Origin: Halobacterium sp. KA-4
Lineage (GTDB): Archaea > Halobacteriota > Halobacteria > Halobacteriales > Halobacteriaceae
Direction: 5' to 3'
NCBI RefSeq assembly: GCF_021028995.1
Contig: NZ_JAJJZG010000007.1
Span: 1-64,000 of the forward strand
DNA length: 64,000 bases
In this document: piece after piece, positions 1 through 7,684 of the stretch
How the letters are laid out: every line of letters begins with the position of its first letter
How positions within the stretch are numbered: the stretch's first letter is position 1
Notes under the pieces: generated by a model
What the model was told of the DNA's origin: nothing
Databases searched by the model: none
The model's input: the letters and a program-made list of their open reading frames with translations, nothing else
Translations under genes and position numbers: made by a program

Positions 1-165
1 TGGCTCGGTACCGACGGCGAGACGCTCGAAGCGATGGCCGAGGGTGACGAGGATGCCGACGAGGGGCCGGAAGTCGTCGACCCGGAGCGCGTCGAGGGCG
101 ACGAACTCTCCGAGGTCGTGGACGACTTCGACGAGGACCAGCCGAAGGGTGAGCGCGATGAGTGA
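1..165 (+). CDS. C-terminal fragment of an acidic protein (5' truncated by window edge)
   Basis: The window opens inside this gene. Frame 1 is open from base 1 to a TGA at 163-165, giving the last 54 residues. About half of them are Asp or Glu, with few hydrophobics, as in the disordered acidic tails of haloarchaeal proteins. No domain can be recognised from this tail. The stop overlaps the ATG of the next gene by 8 bases, so the two are probably co-transcribed and translationally coupled. Function unknown. Confidence 0.6.
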   Translation, partial: WLGTDGETLEAMAEGDEDADEGPEVVDPERVEGDELSEVVDDFDEDQPKGERDE

Positions 166-613
166 CGAACACGACGGCGACGACGAACACGAGGAGCGGG
201 AGCCGCTAGCGGACCTCCGCGAGGACGTCGAGCGAAGCCGCGAAGCAGAGACGGACGACGAGTTCGAGGAGCTGTTCACGGACGTCGACGTCGGCAGCGT
301 CGACGAGGAAGAGGTCTGGGAGCAACTCTCGGAGTCCGCGGACGAGCCGGTCGCGGACGCGGTGGGCGTCGCGGAGTCGGCGGGTGTCGAAGCCGGGGCC
401 AGCGGGGAACTCGACCGCGACGTACGCGTCGTCGAGAAACGGCTCTGCCAGGGCTGCGAGCATTTCTCGGACCCGCCGGAGACGGCGTGCACGCACGAGG
501 GGACGACTATCGAGGCGGAGGTCGACACCGACCACTTCCGCGTCGTGAATTGTCCGGTGGTCGCGGCCCGCGAGGAGAGCGAGGCGAGTGATTTTTCCGC
601 GGACGAGCCCTAG
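158..613 (+). CDS. Acidic protein with C-terminal four-cysteine (zinc-binding-like) motif
   Basis: This 151-residue protein starts at the ATG at 158, overlapping the previous stop. The first ~95 residues are very acidic (runs such as DEHDGDDEHEERE) and probably disordered. The last ~50 hold four cysteines in a CxxC...C...C arrangement (CQGC, then TACTH, then VVNCP), which suggests one zinc site. The gene lies 8 bases before the TFS gene and may share its transcript, hinting at an information-processing role. I do not recognise the family, so that role is inference from context only. Confidence 0.75.
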   Translation: MSDEHDGDDEHEEREPLADLREDVERSREAETDDEFEELFTDVDVGSVDEEEVWEQLSESADEPVADAVGVAESAGVEAGASGELDRDVRVVEKRLCQGCEHFSDPPETACTHEGTTIEAEVDTDHFRVVNCPVVAAREESEASDFSADEP

Positions 614-621
614 CTCGAGAC

Positions 622-936
622 ATGCAGTTCTGCGACGAGTGCGGGTCGATGATGCACAAGCAGGACGACGAGCGGGTGTGTTCCGGTTGTGGGAACACCG
701 AGCCCGCCGGCGACAGCGGCGAGTTCGTCACGACCGCCGCTCAGGACACCAGCGACGTCATCGAGACGAGCGAGGAGGCCAACTTCGAGGGGAAACCCAC
801 GGCCGAGGAAATCTGTCCGGACTGTGGCCACGACGAGGCGTGGTACACCATCAAGCAGACTGGCGCCGCCGACGAGCCGCCGACGCGCTTCTTCAAATGT
901 AAGGAGTGCGGGAGTCGGTGGCGCGAGTACGCCTAG
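622..936 (+). CDS. tfs: Transcription elongation factor TFS (archaeal TFIIS/RPB9-like)
   Basis: This 104-residue protein has the two zinc ribbons of archaeal TFS. The N-terminal ribbon uses CDEC (residues 4-7) and CSGCG; the C-terminal ribbon uses CPDCG and CKECG. The C-terminal loop carries the Asp-Glu pair (AADEPPTRFF) that reaches into the RNA polymerase active site to stimulate cleavage of backtracked RNA. The family's usual QTR before this loop reads QTG here. Length and motif order match cleavage-competent TFS rather than inactive paralogues. It follows the acidic zinc-motif gene by 8 bases. Confidence 0.95.
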   Translation: MQFCDECGSMMHKQDDERVCSGCGNTEPAGDSGEFVTTAAQDTSDVIETSEEANFEGKPTAEEICPDCGHDEAWYTIKQTGAADEPPTRFFKCKECGSRWREYA

Positions 937-980
937 CACACCTCCGAAACGTTCACGCTCGACTGGGGTGACGCGAGCAT

Positions 981-1411
981 ATGAACGAGTTCGCGTACGT
1001 CGTGAACGTGGACTGCGCCGTGGTGAGAGACGACGAGTACCTCGTCATCGAGCGCGGCAGCGAGGAGGAGCACGCACCGGGAACTGTCGCGTTCCCGGGC
1101 GGGAAAGTCGAACAGGAACAAGGTTGGATGCCATCGAGAACACGGCCCGGCGGGAGGTAAGCGAAGAGGTCGGCATTGAGGTCGGGGACATCGAGTACGT
1201 CTGCAGTAACACGTTCGTCGCCGACGAGGGGACGCAGTGCTTGAACGTGGTGACGCGCGGCGAGTACGTCGCTGGCGAGCCACGGGTGTACGCCACCGAC
1301 GAGGTCGAGCGCGCGTTCTGGCTGCCGTACGAGCACTTCGAAGGAAACGAGAACGTACCCGAGTACGTTGTCGAGTTTGCCAAGCGCGTCGCGGCCACCA
1401 GAGCGGACTGA
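981..1411 (+). pseudogene. NUDIX hydrolase gene broken by an apparent frameshift
   Basis: The start ATG at 981 opens a NUDIX-like frame (MNEFAYVVNVDCAVVRDDEY, later TVAFPGGKVEQEQ). That frame runs into a TAA at 1158-1160 after 59 residues. The rest of the NUDIX box (ENTARREVSEEVGIEV) and the C-terminal half continue in another frame to the stop at 1409-1411. The frame change falls between about 1108 and 1124 and equals one missing base (or two extra). NUDIX enzymes hydrolyse nucleoside diphosphates linked to another group; the substrate cannot be inferred here. It may be a real lesion or a sequence error. Confidence 0.8.
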
Positions 1412-1471
1412 CGGTTCAGTCGCTGTGTGAGTCCACAGAAGGGCTTTACTGCCGGCGCTGGAGGTCTGAGT

Positions 1472-2965
1472 ATGCGACGCCGAGCCCTCCTGTCGTCGCT
1501 GGCGGCGACCACCGCAGCCCTCGCGGGGTGTGCGTCGTCGGGCGATGGCACCGGAACGACCGTCGATGACCCGCAGACGACTAGACCTGTAACGTCGACG
1601 AGCGCCGGCGACGTGCCCTCGGGCGAGCCCGAGGCGTACGCGAGCATCGTCGAGTTAGAGACGGGACCGCGGACGTACGCGTTCGCGCCGACGCGCCAGC
1701 GCACCGACGACGAGGTGGAGGTGGCGCTGTGGTTCGACCGCACGGCAACGGCCGACCACCCCGCGCGCTTGCGGGGGTGGCTGGAAAACCGGGGCGACTA
1801 CGCGAACCCGGTTGACGTGGAGTGGATTCCTGCCGTCGGACGAGTGCACGGTCGACAGCCGAGCGGCTACGACCATGGGGCCCGCCTGCACTTCGCGCCG
1901 ACGGGGAACAACGATCTCGCGGAGACGGTGCCGGAGGTGGTGCGCGACGAGTCCGGCTACTGGCGCGTCGAAGACCTTGGACCATGGATGACCGAGACAG
2001 AGCCGATGGAGGCGGGCGAGCGCGTCGAACTGGAGTACGTGCTCGTCGGCGAGCCGGGGATGGACGGGCGACCAACGGGTACCTACGAGTTCCGCGGCCG
2101 GGACGGCGACGCGCGGGTCGCCGTCTGGGACACGACTAGTCCAGGGCCGGACGCGGCGTCGCGGTTCGACGGCCGGTCGGTCCCGGCGCTCGCCGAAGAC
2201 GCGACAGTACAGTGGTTCCACGACGCTGCCGAATCAACAGAAGTGTTCGTCCAACCGGCCAGCGAGCGCGTCGAACTTGACGCTCGCGTAGCGTTCGAGG
2301 TGGTGAACCACAGCCACGAGTCGGTAGGCTGCGGGCACTGGAACCTCCACAAGCTCGTGGACGGCGAGTGGTTCCACGTCGCGCCGATGGGGCATACGTC
2401 GGACTGCCGGCAGCTCGCGCCGGGCAGCCGGGAGTCGTGGGCGCTACGCGCGTTCAACGGCGACGCCGTGCCGTGCGAGGTGAGCGGAGGTGGCTGCCGG
2501 GACGGGCTGACGCGGGGCTATCTCGGTGGCGGCGAGTACGCCGTCGTCGCGGGCTACGGCCACCCCGAGGACCAAAGCGCGGCGCTTGTGGAACTCGTTG
2601 GCGATCCCGTGACCATCACCCCGACCGAGGATGCGACCGTTGAGGTGGATGGTGACACGGCGGTGGTGGTGACCGGGCGGTACGGCGACGGCGAGCGTCC
2701 GCCGGACGCGTCGTTCACGCTGACGCGCGTGGTGGACGCCGACGAGCGCGTCATCGCCGAACGAGTGATGGGCGACGGCGGGTTCGCCCGAGCGGGAAGC
2801 GGACTACGGAACGCGCTCGCGGCAGCGACAGACGACGTCGAGCGCGTGGTGGTGCGAACGGACGAGCATGCGGTGGATGGCGCGCTTGGCTACGATGCCG
2901 ACACGCGGCGGTTCACGTTCCGCGGGCAAGCGTATGAGGTCACGCGCGGCGAACCAGAAGAGTGA
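1472..2965 (+). CDS. Secreted lipoprotein of unknown function
   Basis: The protein has 497 residues from the ATG at 1472. The N-terminus carries three arginines, a hydrophobic stretch and a lipobox LAGC ending at Cys20, so it is probably exported and lipid-anchored. An upstream in-frame ATG at 1427 would put 15 residues before the signal, so I rejected it. The mature part is acidic and predicted beta-rich, and its middle holds several Cys and Trp residues (for example CGHWNLHK and CEVSGGGCRDG). No family was recognised. The ZIP transporter gene converges on it with a gap of one base. Confidence 0.85.
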   Translation: MRRRALLSSLAATTAALAGCASSGDGTGTTVDDPQTTRPVTSTSAGDVPSGEPEAYASIVELETGPRTYAFAPTRQRTDDEVEVALWFDRTATADHPARLRGWLENRGDYANPVDVEWIPAVGRVHGRQPSGYDHGARLHFAPTGNNDLAETVPEVVRDESGYWRVEDLGPWMTETEPMEAGERVELEYVLVGEPGMDGRPTGTYEFRGRDGDARVAVWDTTSPGPDAASRFDGRSVPALAEDATVQWFHDAAESTEVFVQPASERVELDARVAFEVVNHSHESVGCGHWNLHKLVDGEWFHVAPMGHTSDCRQLAPGSRESWALRAFNGDAVPCEVSGGGCRDGLTRGYLGGGEYAVVAGYGHPEDQSAALVELVGDPVTITPTEDATVEVDGDTAVVVTGRYGDGERPPDASFTLTRVVDADERVIAERVMGDGGFARAGSGLRNALAAATDDVERVVVRTDEHAVDGALGYDADTRRFTFRGQAYEVTRGEPEE

Positions 2966-2966
2966 G

Positions 2967-3827
2967 TCACTGCAGCAGCAGCCACGCGGTCGCGACCGCG
3001 ATGCCGCCGAGCGCGGTGGAGGCGACGGCGTGGAGGCGGAGCTGGTCGAGGACGCCGTGGTCGTGGTCGTCGAGGCCGCGGGTGGCGGCGGCGTGGACTT
3101 CGCTGCCGGTCTCGCACTCGGGGAGGAAGTCCATCGCGACGTGGAGGAAGATGCCGGCGGCGAACCCGAAGATGACGGCGCGGAAGGTGGCGTCCGTTGG
3201 GAATGAGAGGATAGTGACCGCGAGCGCGGCGATGCCGACGCCGGCGGATGGGAGTAGCAGCATCATCGGGGAGCGGCCCTGCGCGGTGAGCCGGCGCGCG
3301 GCGGCGTAGCCCGCGGGGCCTTTGTGGGAGACGATGGCGAGCCCGAGTAGCGGGCCGAGGTCGGGCATCGCGGTGTAGACGATGCCGATGATGGAGCCGG
3401 CGGTCAGCGAGTGCGCGGCCAACTCGGCGGACGTGCGGTCCAGCGGGAGGTCGCGGTGTGTGACGAGGTGGCCGATGGTGTGTGCGCCGAAGCCGACGAG
3501 GATGCCGGCGGCGATGCCGAAGCCGCCGGGTTTGGGAGCGTAGCCGATGGCCTGCGGGACGAGGAACGCGGCGGAGCTGGCGACCATCGCGCCGCTGGCG
3601 AGGCCGTACCCCCAGACGAGGCCTGTTGGGTGTTCGGTGCTGGCGCGTGCGCCGATTGCGGCGGCGCCGGCCATCGCGGCGAACGCGACCCACGCGATGC
3701 CGAGGAGTTTCCGCGCTTCGCCCGTGCTGAAGACGTAGGCGGACAGCGCGAGGAACGCGACGAGACTGACGACGCCGAGGCGCGAGGTGCGCGCCCGGAT
3801 CGTCGCGACGGACTGCGTGACAGACAT
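2967..3827 (-). CDS. ZIP family divalent metal transporter
   Basis: This 286-residue membrane protein has about eight hydrophobic segments. The central segments carry ZIP-type metal motifs: GAHTIGHLVTHRD, then AAHSLTAGSIIG (the HxxxG-like helix), then AIVSHKGPAGYAA, matching the paired histidine helices of the family's metal path. ZIP proteins import Zn2+, Mn2+ or Fe2+ into the cytoplasm; the metal cannot be told here. The start is the ATG at 3825-3827, with a TATA-like tattaac 25-31 bases upstream and a dyad between that box and the start that could be an operator. Confidence 0.88.
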   Translation of the reverse strand: MSVTQSVATIRARTSRLGVVSLVAFLALSAYVFSTGEARKLLGIAWVAFAAMAGAAAIGARASTEHPTGLVWGYGLASGAMVASSAAFLVPQAIGYAPKPGGFGIAAGILVGFGAHTIGHLVTHRDLPLDRTSAELAAHSLTAGSIIGIVYTAMPDLGPLLGLAIVSHKGPAGYAAARRLTAQGRSPMMLLLPSAGVGIAALAVTILSFPTDATFRAVIFGFAAGIFLHVAMDFLPECETGSEVHAAATRGLDDHDHGVLDQLRLHAVASTALGGIAVATAWLLLQ

Positions 3828-3834
3828 TCAGTTA

Positions 3835-3858
3835 TTAAATTCTCCCGGAGAGTTAATA
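3835..3858 (-). promoter_or_regulatory. ZIP promoter: TATA-like box and dyad near the transcript start
   Basis: On the minus strand, tattaac (3852-3858) lies 25-31 bases before the ATG of the ZIP gene, as for a leaderless transcript. Just downstream, tctcc/ggaga (3841-3845 and 3847-3851) form a perfect inverted repeat around one base, flanked on both sides by ttaa. A repressor bound here would block initiation. Assigning it to a metal-dependent regulator is inference. Confidence 0.45.
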
Positions 3859-3908
3859 CTGTGTCGGTTGGCCGGCACGCCGAAGACCCCAGGTTGCGTA
3901 CTTCGAGT

Positions 3909-4592
3909 ATGGACGTCGTCTCAATGGAGTGGCGGGACGTGTTGGTCGCGAGTTGGCCGGTCGACCCCGAAGTCGTCGCCAGAAGACTCCCCGACGGTGT
4001 CGAGGTGGACACGTTCGACGGCCGTGCGTGGCTGTCCGCGGTCCCGTTCGTGATGAAGGACGTCCGGCCGTTCGGCATTCCCGCGTCCATCGGCCGGACG
4101 TTCGGCGAACTGAACCTCCGCACGTACGTCACCGGCGACGCCGGCCCTGGCATCTACTTCTTCAACCTCGACGCGAACGACCGGCTCGGCGTCGCGCTCG
4201 CGCGCACCCTGTTCCGGCTGCCGTACTACCGCGCGAAGATGAACGTCACCCAGGAAGACGGCGCAGTCGAGTTCCAGAGCCACCGCACGCACTCCGGCGT
4301 CCCGGACCTGGAGTTCGACGCGACCTACGGACCGGTCGGCGAGCCCGAGACGGCGAGTCCCGGCACCCTCGAAGCGTTCCTGCTGGAGCGCTACCGCTTC
4401 TACGCGGCCGGCCGCAAGCGGGTGTTCTGCGGCGAAGTCGCCCACGACCCGTGGCGGCTCGCGCACGCCGACGCGACGTTCCGCACGAACGACCTCTTCG
4501 CCGCGAACGGCTTCGAACAGCCCGAATCCGTCCCACACCTCCTCTACAGCCCGGGCGTCGACGTCACCGCCGAGCGCGTGCGCGTCGTCTGA
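3909..4592 (+). CDS. DUF2071 (YqjF-like) family protein
   Basis: This 227-residue protein starts at the ATG at 3909, divergent from the ZIP gene. It matches the DUF2071/YqjF pattern: an N-terminal MEWRDVLVASWPVDPEVV, then GRAWLSAVPFVM and FGELNLRTYV, then GIYFFNLDANDR, and a C-terminal LLERYRFYA. The family has an acetoacetate-decarboxylase-like beta-barrel fold but no settled function. The stop abuts the stop of the convergent SDR gene. An in-frame extension to 3411 would overlap the ZIP gene and is not used. Confidence 0.85.
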   Translation: MDVVSMEWRDVLVASWPVDPEVVARRLPDGVEVDTFDGRAWLSAVPFVMKDVRPFGIPASIGRTFGELNLRTYVTGDAGPGIYFFNLDANDRLGVALARTLFRLPYYRAKMNVTQEDGAVEFQSHRTHSGVPDLEFDATYGPVGEPETASPGTLEAFLLERYRFYAAGRKRVFCGEVAHDPWRLAHADATFRTNDLFAANGFEQPESVPHLLYSPGVDVTAERVRVV

Positions 4593-5267
4593 CTACTCGC
4601 TCGATGCCTGCCAGTCCGCGAGGTCCAGCACCGCGCCGTCGAGGCGCTCGGGCTCCGATACCGCCCACGTGAACAACCCCGCGACTTCCGCGGGGTCGCG
4701 GCCCCCCTCCCCGTGGAGCGCAGTGTCGACGGCGCCAGGATCTACGCAGCCGACGGCCTGCTCGCAGTCCGCCGCGAACTGGCGCGCGACGCCCTCGACG
4801 GCGGCCTTCGAGACGGCGTACGCGCCGAACCCAGGCTCTGTGTCGCGGGCGACGCTCCCGGTCGGAACGACTACCCGCCCGGTCTCGTCCATGTGCGGGA
4901 GCGCCTCGCGAACGGCCGCGAACACGCCGCGGGCGTTCGTCCGCATCGTGTCGTCGAACGCGCTGTAGGACTCCTCGAGGAGCGGCGTCTCGCCCGCCGA
5001 CCCGTGGTAGACGGCCGCGCAGGGCGCAACCACGTCGATACCGGAGGCGTCGCCGGCCTTCGACGCGCGCTCCATGAGGCGTTCGAGTTCGTACTCGTCG
5101 CGCACGTCCGCCCGCAGGAACTCGCCACCGAGCTCGTCGGCCAGTGCATCGAGCGCTTGTCGGTCCCGGCCGCCGAGCACGACCGTTGCCCCCTCGTCGG
5201 CGAACGCCCGCGCGACCGCTTCGCCGAGGCCGCCGGTCGCACCAGTCACCGCTACCGTGGTCGTCAT
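4593..5267 (-). CDS. Short-chain dehydrogenase/reductase (SDR)
   Basis: The protein has 224 residues from the ATG at 5265-5267. A longer in-frame start would add a basic leader and overlap the upstream gene. It has the classical SDR Rossmann motif TGATGGLG near residue 8, Ser in the PTGSVARD segment, and the catalytic Tyr-Lys pair YAVSK. It should be an NAD(P)-dependent oxidoreductase of a hydroxyl/keto substrate that cannot be predicted. The usual NNAG motif reads PCAAVYHG, so the catalytic-tetrad Asn appears to be absent. It lies 43 bases downstream of the cDPG-synthetase-like gene in the same direction. Confidence 0.88.
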   Translation of the reverse strand: MTTTVAVTGATGGLGEAVARAFADEGATVVLGGRDRQALDALADELGGEFLRADVRDEYELERLMERASKAGDASGIDVVAPCAAVYHGSAGETPLLEESYSAFDDTMRTNARGVFAAVREALPHMDETGRVVVPTGSVARDTEPGFGAYAVSKAAVEGVARQFAADCEQAVGCVDPGAVDTALHGEGGRDPAEVAGLFTWAVSEPERLDGAVLDLADWQASSE

Positions 5268-5310
5268 GGCGACAGCGACGACGCCACCGGGGGTAAATCT
5301 CCCGGATGGC

Positions 5311-6636
5311 TCAGAGGCCGATGTCGTCGGCGTGCGCGTCGACGAAGTCCGCAACCGTGGTGTCGTGGAACTCCACGTGGTAGTCGACCTGCACGATTGG
5401 CGCGTCCACGTCGACGTACTCCGACAGCGAGTGCGGCGTCCCCGCGACGACGACCTCGGGGTCCACGTTCCGGATGGTGGCTTCGAGGTCCGCTATCTGC
5501 TCGTCGGTGTACCCCATCGCGGGCAGCAGCCGGTCGAGGTGGTCGTACTTCTCCAGAGTGTCCGCGATGGAGCCGACGGCTTCCTCGCGCGGGTCGAGGC
5601 GCGTGGCGTCGTAGCGCTCGGCGGCGACCGTGCCGGCGCCGTAGTCGGTGCCGCCGTGCGTGAGCGACGGTCCATCTTCGACCACGAGCGCGTCCTTCCC
5701 GCGGACGGCGTCGGGGTCGTCGACGGTCACGACGGAGTCCGCGTGGAGAATCTCGGCGTCTGGGTTTACCTCGCGAACGTTCTCCACGACGGTCCGAATC
5801 TGGTCCTCGCTGGCGCTGTTCTCCTTGTTCACGACCACGACGTCCGCGTCCCGGAGATTCGCCTCCCCGGGGTGGGAGGTCAGTTCGTCGCCGGCGCGCA
5901 GCGGGTCCGCGAGCACGACGTGGAGGTCCGGGCGGACGAACGGAAGTTCGTTGTTCCCGCCGTCCCATACGATGACGTCGGCTTCCGCGCTCGCGCGCTC
6001 GACGATTTCGGCGTAGTCGACGCCCGCGTAGACGACGTGCCCGCGCTGGACGTGCTGTTCGTACTCCTCGCGTTCCTCGATGGTGAGGTCGGCGAGGTCG
6101 GACTCGTCGGCGAAGCGCTCGACGCGCTTCTCGGTGAGGTCGCCGTACGGCATCGGCTCGCGGACGACGGCGACGTCGTATCCACGGGATTCGAGTTCGG
6201 CGGTGAGCGCCCGCGACACCTGGCTCTTCCCGCAGCCCGTGCGTACCGCGTCCACCGCGAGCACGGGCACGTCGGCGTCGAGTTGCATCTCGTCGGGGCC
6301 GACGACGCGGAAGTCCGCGCCGGCCGCCAGCGCCCGTGAGGCGACGTGCATCACCTTCTCGTGGGAGACGTCGGAGTAGGAGAAGACGACCTCGTCGGCG
6401 GCGTACTCGTCAACGACGGCTTCGAGTTCGGGTTCGGGGACGATGGGGATGCCGTCGGGGTGGTCTGGGCCAGCGAGTGCCGCGGGGAACGTGGCGTGGT
6501 GGTCGCCCGTCTCACCGAGGTTCTGACTTGGCGCGGCGGTGAACGCGACGACGCGGTGGTCGCGGCTGTCGCGGAAGACGGTCAGGAAGTCGTGGAAGTC
6601 ACGGCCGAGGGCACCCACGATGACGACTCGTCGCAT
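5311..6636 (-). CDS. Cyclic 2,3-diphosphoglycerate synthetase-like P-loop GTPase
   Basis: The length (441 residues) and motif order fit the family named after methanogen cyclic 2,3-diphosphoglycerate synthetase. The N-terminal ~130 residues form a Rossmann-like domain (MRRVVIVGALGRDFHDF, later VFSYSDVSHEKVM). A P-loop TGCGKSQVSR sits near residue 134, followed by WDGGNNELPF, a conserved Asp/Asn pair, and a VVVNKEN segment that resembles a G4 guanine motif. In methanogens the enzyme closes 2,3-diphosphoglycerate to a cyclic thermolyte. Haloarchaea are not known for that solute, so the reaction here may differ. The family call is firm; the product is uncertain. Confidence 0.8.
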   Translation of the reverse strand: MRRVVIVGALGRDFHDFLTVFRDSRDHRVVAFTAAPSQNLGETGDHHATFPAALAGPDHPDGIPIVPEPELEAVVDEYAADEVVFSYSDVSHEKVMHVASRALAAGADFRVVGPDEMQLDADVPVLAVDAVRTGCGKSQVSRALTAELESRGYDVAVVREPMPYGDLTEKRVERFADESDLADLTIEEREEYEQHVQRGHVVYAGVDYAEIVERASAEADVIVWDGGNNELPFVRPDLHVVLADPLRAGDELTSHPGEANLRDADVVVVNKENSASEDQIRTVVENVREVNPDAEILHADSVVTVDDPDAVRGKDALVVEDGPSLTHGGTDYGAGTVAAERYDATRLDPREEAVGSIADTLEKYDHLDRLLPAMGYTDEQIADLEATIRNVDPEVVVAGTPHSLSEYVDVDAPIVQVDYHVEFHDTTVADFVDAHADDIGL

Positions 6637-6679
6637 ATACTATAGCGTCGCCACGCCACCACTGTAAGCCTACCCGCCA

Positions 6680-7591
6680 CTACCCGAGGAGGAAGGTAGG
6701 GACGTAGAGCACGAGACACGCCAGCGACCCGGCGCGGCCGACGGGCCGGCGCGTGTAGACGACCGCGAGCACGAGCGCGCTCGCGACGATCATGTAGCCG
6801 ACGGAGGTGAGGACGGCGTCGACGCCGGTGACGTGGACGCCCGCGAGCGCGGCGCCGACGCCCAGCGAGAACAGCGGGTCCGTGATGTTCGAGCCGAGCA
6901 GCGTCCCCACCGCGATGCCGGTGCGGTCGCGGCGGACGGCGACCAGCGCCACCGCGATTTCGGGCGCGGTCGTCCCTAGCCCCGTGACGAGGCCGACGAG
7001 GTAACTCGGGACGCCCACGGCGACTGCGAGCCGTTGGCCGCCCGTCACGAGGAGGTGGCCGCCGACGACCACCAGCGCGACCCCAAGGAGGACGTAGCCT
7101 GTGGCGCGCTGGAGCGTCAGCTCCGACTCCGCGACGTGTTCGGCGTAGTCCTCGTGCTCGGCAAGCACCGCGAGGAAACCCAGGTACGCCAGCACCATGA
7201 GCGCGCCCTGGACGCGCGTGATGGTGCCGGACTGGAGCGCGACCGCCATCACCGCCATTGCGGCGAGCATTCCACCGCCGTAGACGCGGGTCTTCTCACG
7301 GGCGACCGACAGCGGCGCGGCCAGCGAGAGAATACCCACGCCGAGCGTAATCTGGGAGGTCGCGGAGCCGACGATGTGGCCGACGACGAGGTCGCCGGAG
7401 CCGTACGCCGCGGCGTACATCGACGTCGCGATTTCGGGCACCGAACTCCCGACGGAGACGACGGTGACGCCGACGAAGAACGTGGAGATGCCGGCATGTC
7501 GGGCGAGTTCGCTCGCGCCGTCGACGACGCGGTCGCCGCCGTAGACGAGCGTCGTGACGCCCGCTAGCAGCGTGAGCAGTGACGCGAACAC
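6680..7591 (-). CDS. Ca2+/cation antiporter (CaCA family, YrbG-like)
   Basis: This 303-residue protein has about ten transmembrane segments and the two inverted alpha repeats of the CaCA superfamily. The first is VVSVGSSVPEIATSMYAA near residues 45-62; the second is GLGTTAPEIAVAL followed by GTLLGSNITDPLF. The acidic residue and the Ser/Asn in each repeat form the ion site that couples Ca2+ (or K+) export to Na+ or H+ entry. The start is the ATG at 7589-7591. It precedes the cDPGS-like gene on the same strand by 43 bases. Confidence 0.92.
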   Translation of the reverse strand: MFASLLTLLAGVTTLVYGGDRVVDGASELARHAGISTFFVGVTVVSVGSSVPEIATSMYAAAYGSGDLVVGHIVGSATSQITLGVGILSLAAPLSVAREKTRVYGGGMLAAMAVMAVALQSGTITRVQGALMVLAYLGFLAVLAEHEDYAEHVAESELTLQRATGYVLLGVALVVVGGHLLVTGGQRLAVAVGVPSYLVGLVTGLGTTAPEIAVALVAVRRDRTGIAVGTLLGSNITDPLFSLGVGAALAGVHVTGVDAVLTSVGYMIVASALVLAVVYTRRPVGRAGSLACLVLYVPTFLLG

Positions 7592-7684
7592 GCTATCGGG
7601 CGCGGGCTACGGGGTGTCGTTCGGACGCGCGACTACGCATCGGTTGGGCGGAGACGCCGCATCGGGAAAACAACCGGGGCCGGG

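Noticed and set aside
2890-3693. Long Arg/Pro-rich ORF on the minus strand over the ZIP gene
   Set aside because: It is an out-of-frame shadow of the ZIP gene: basic, repetitive and without a haloarchaeal acidic composition.
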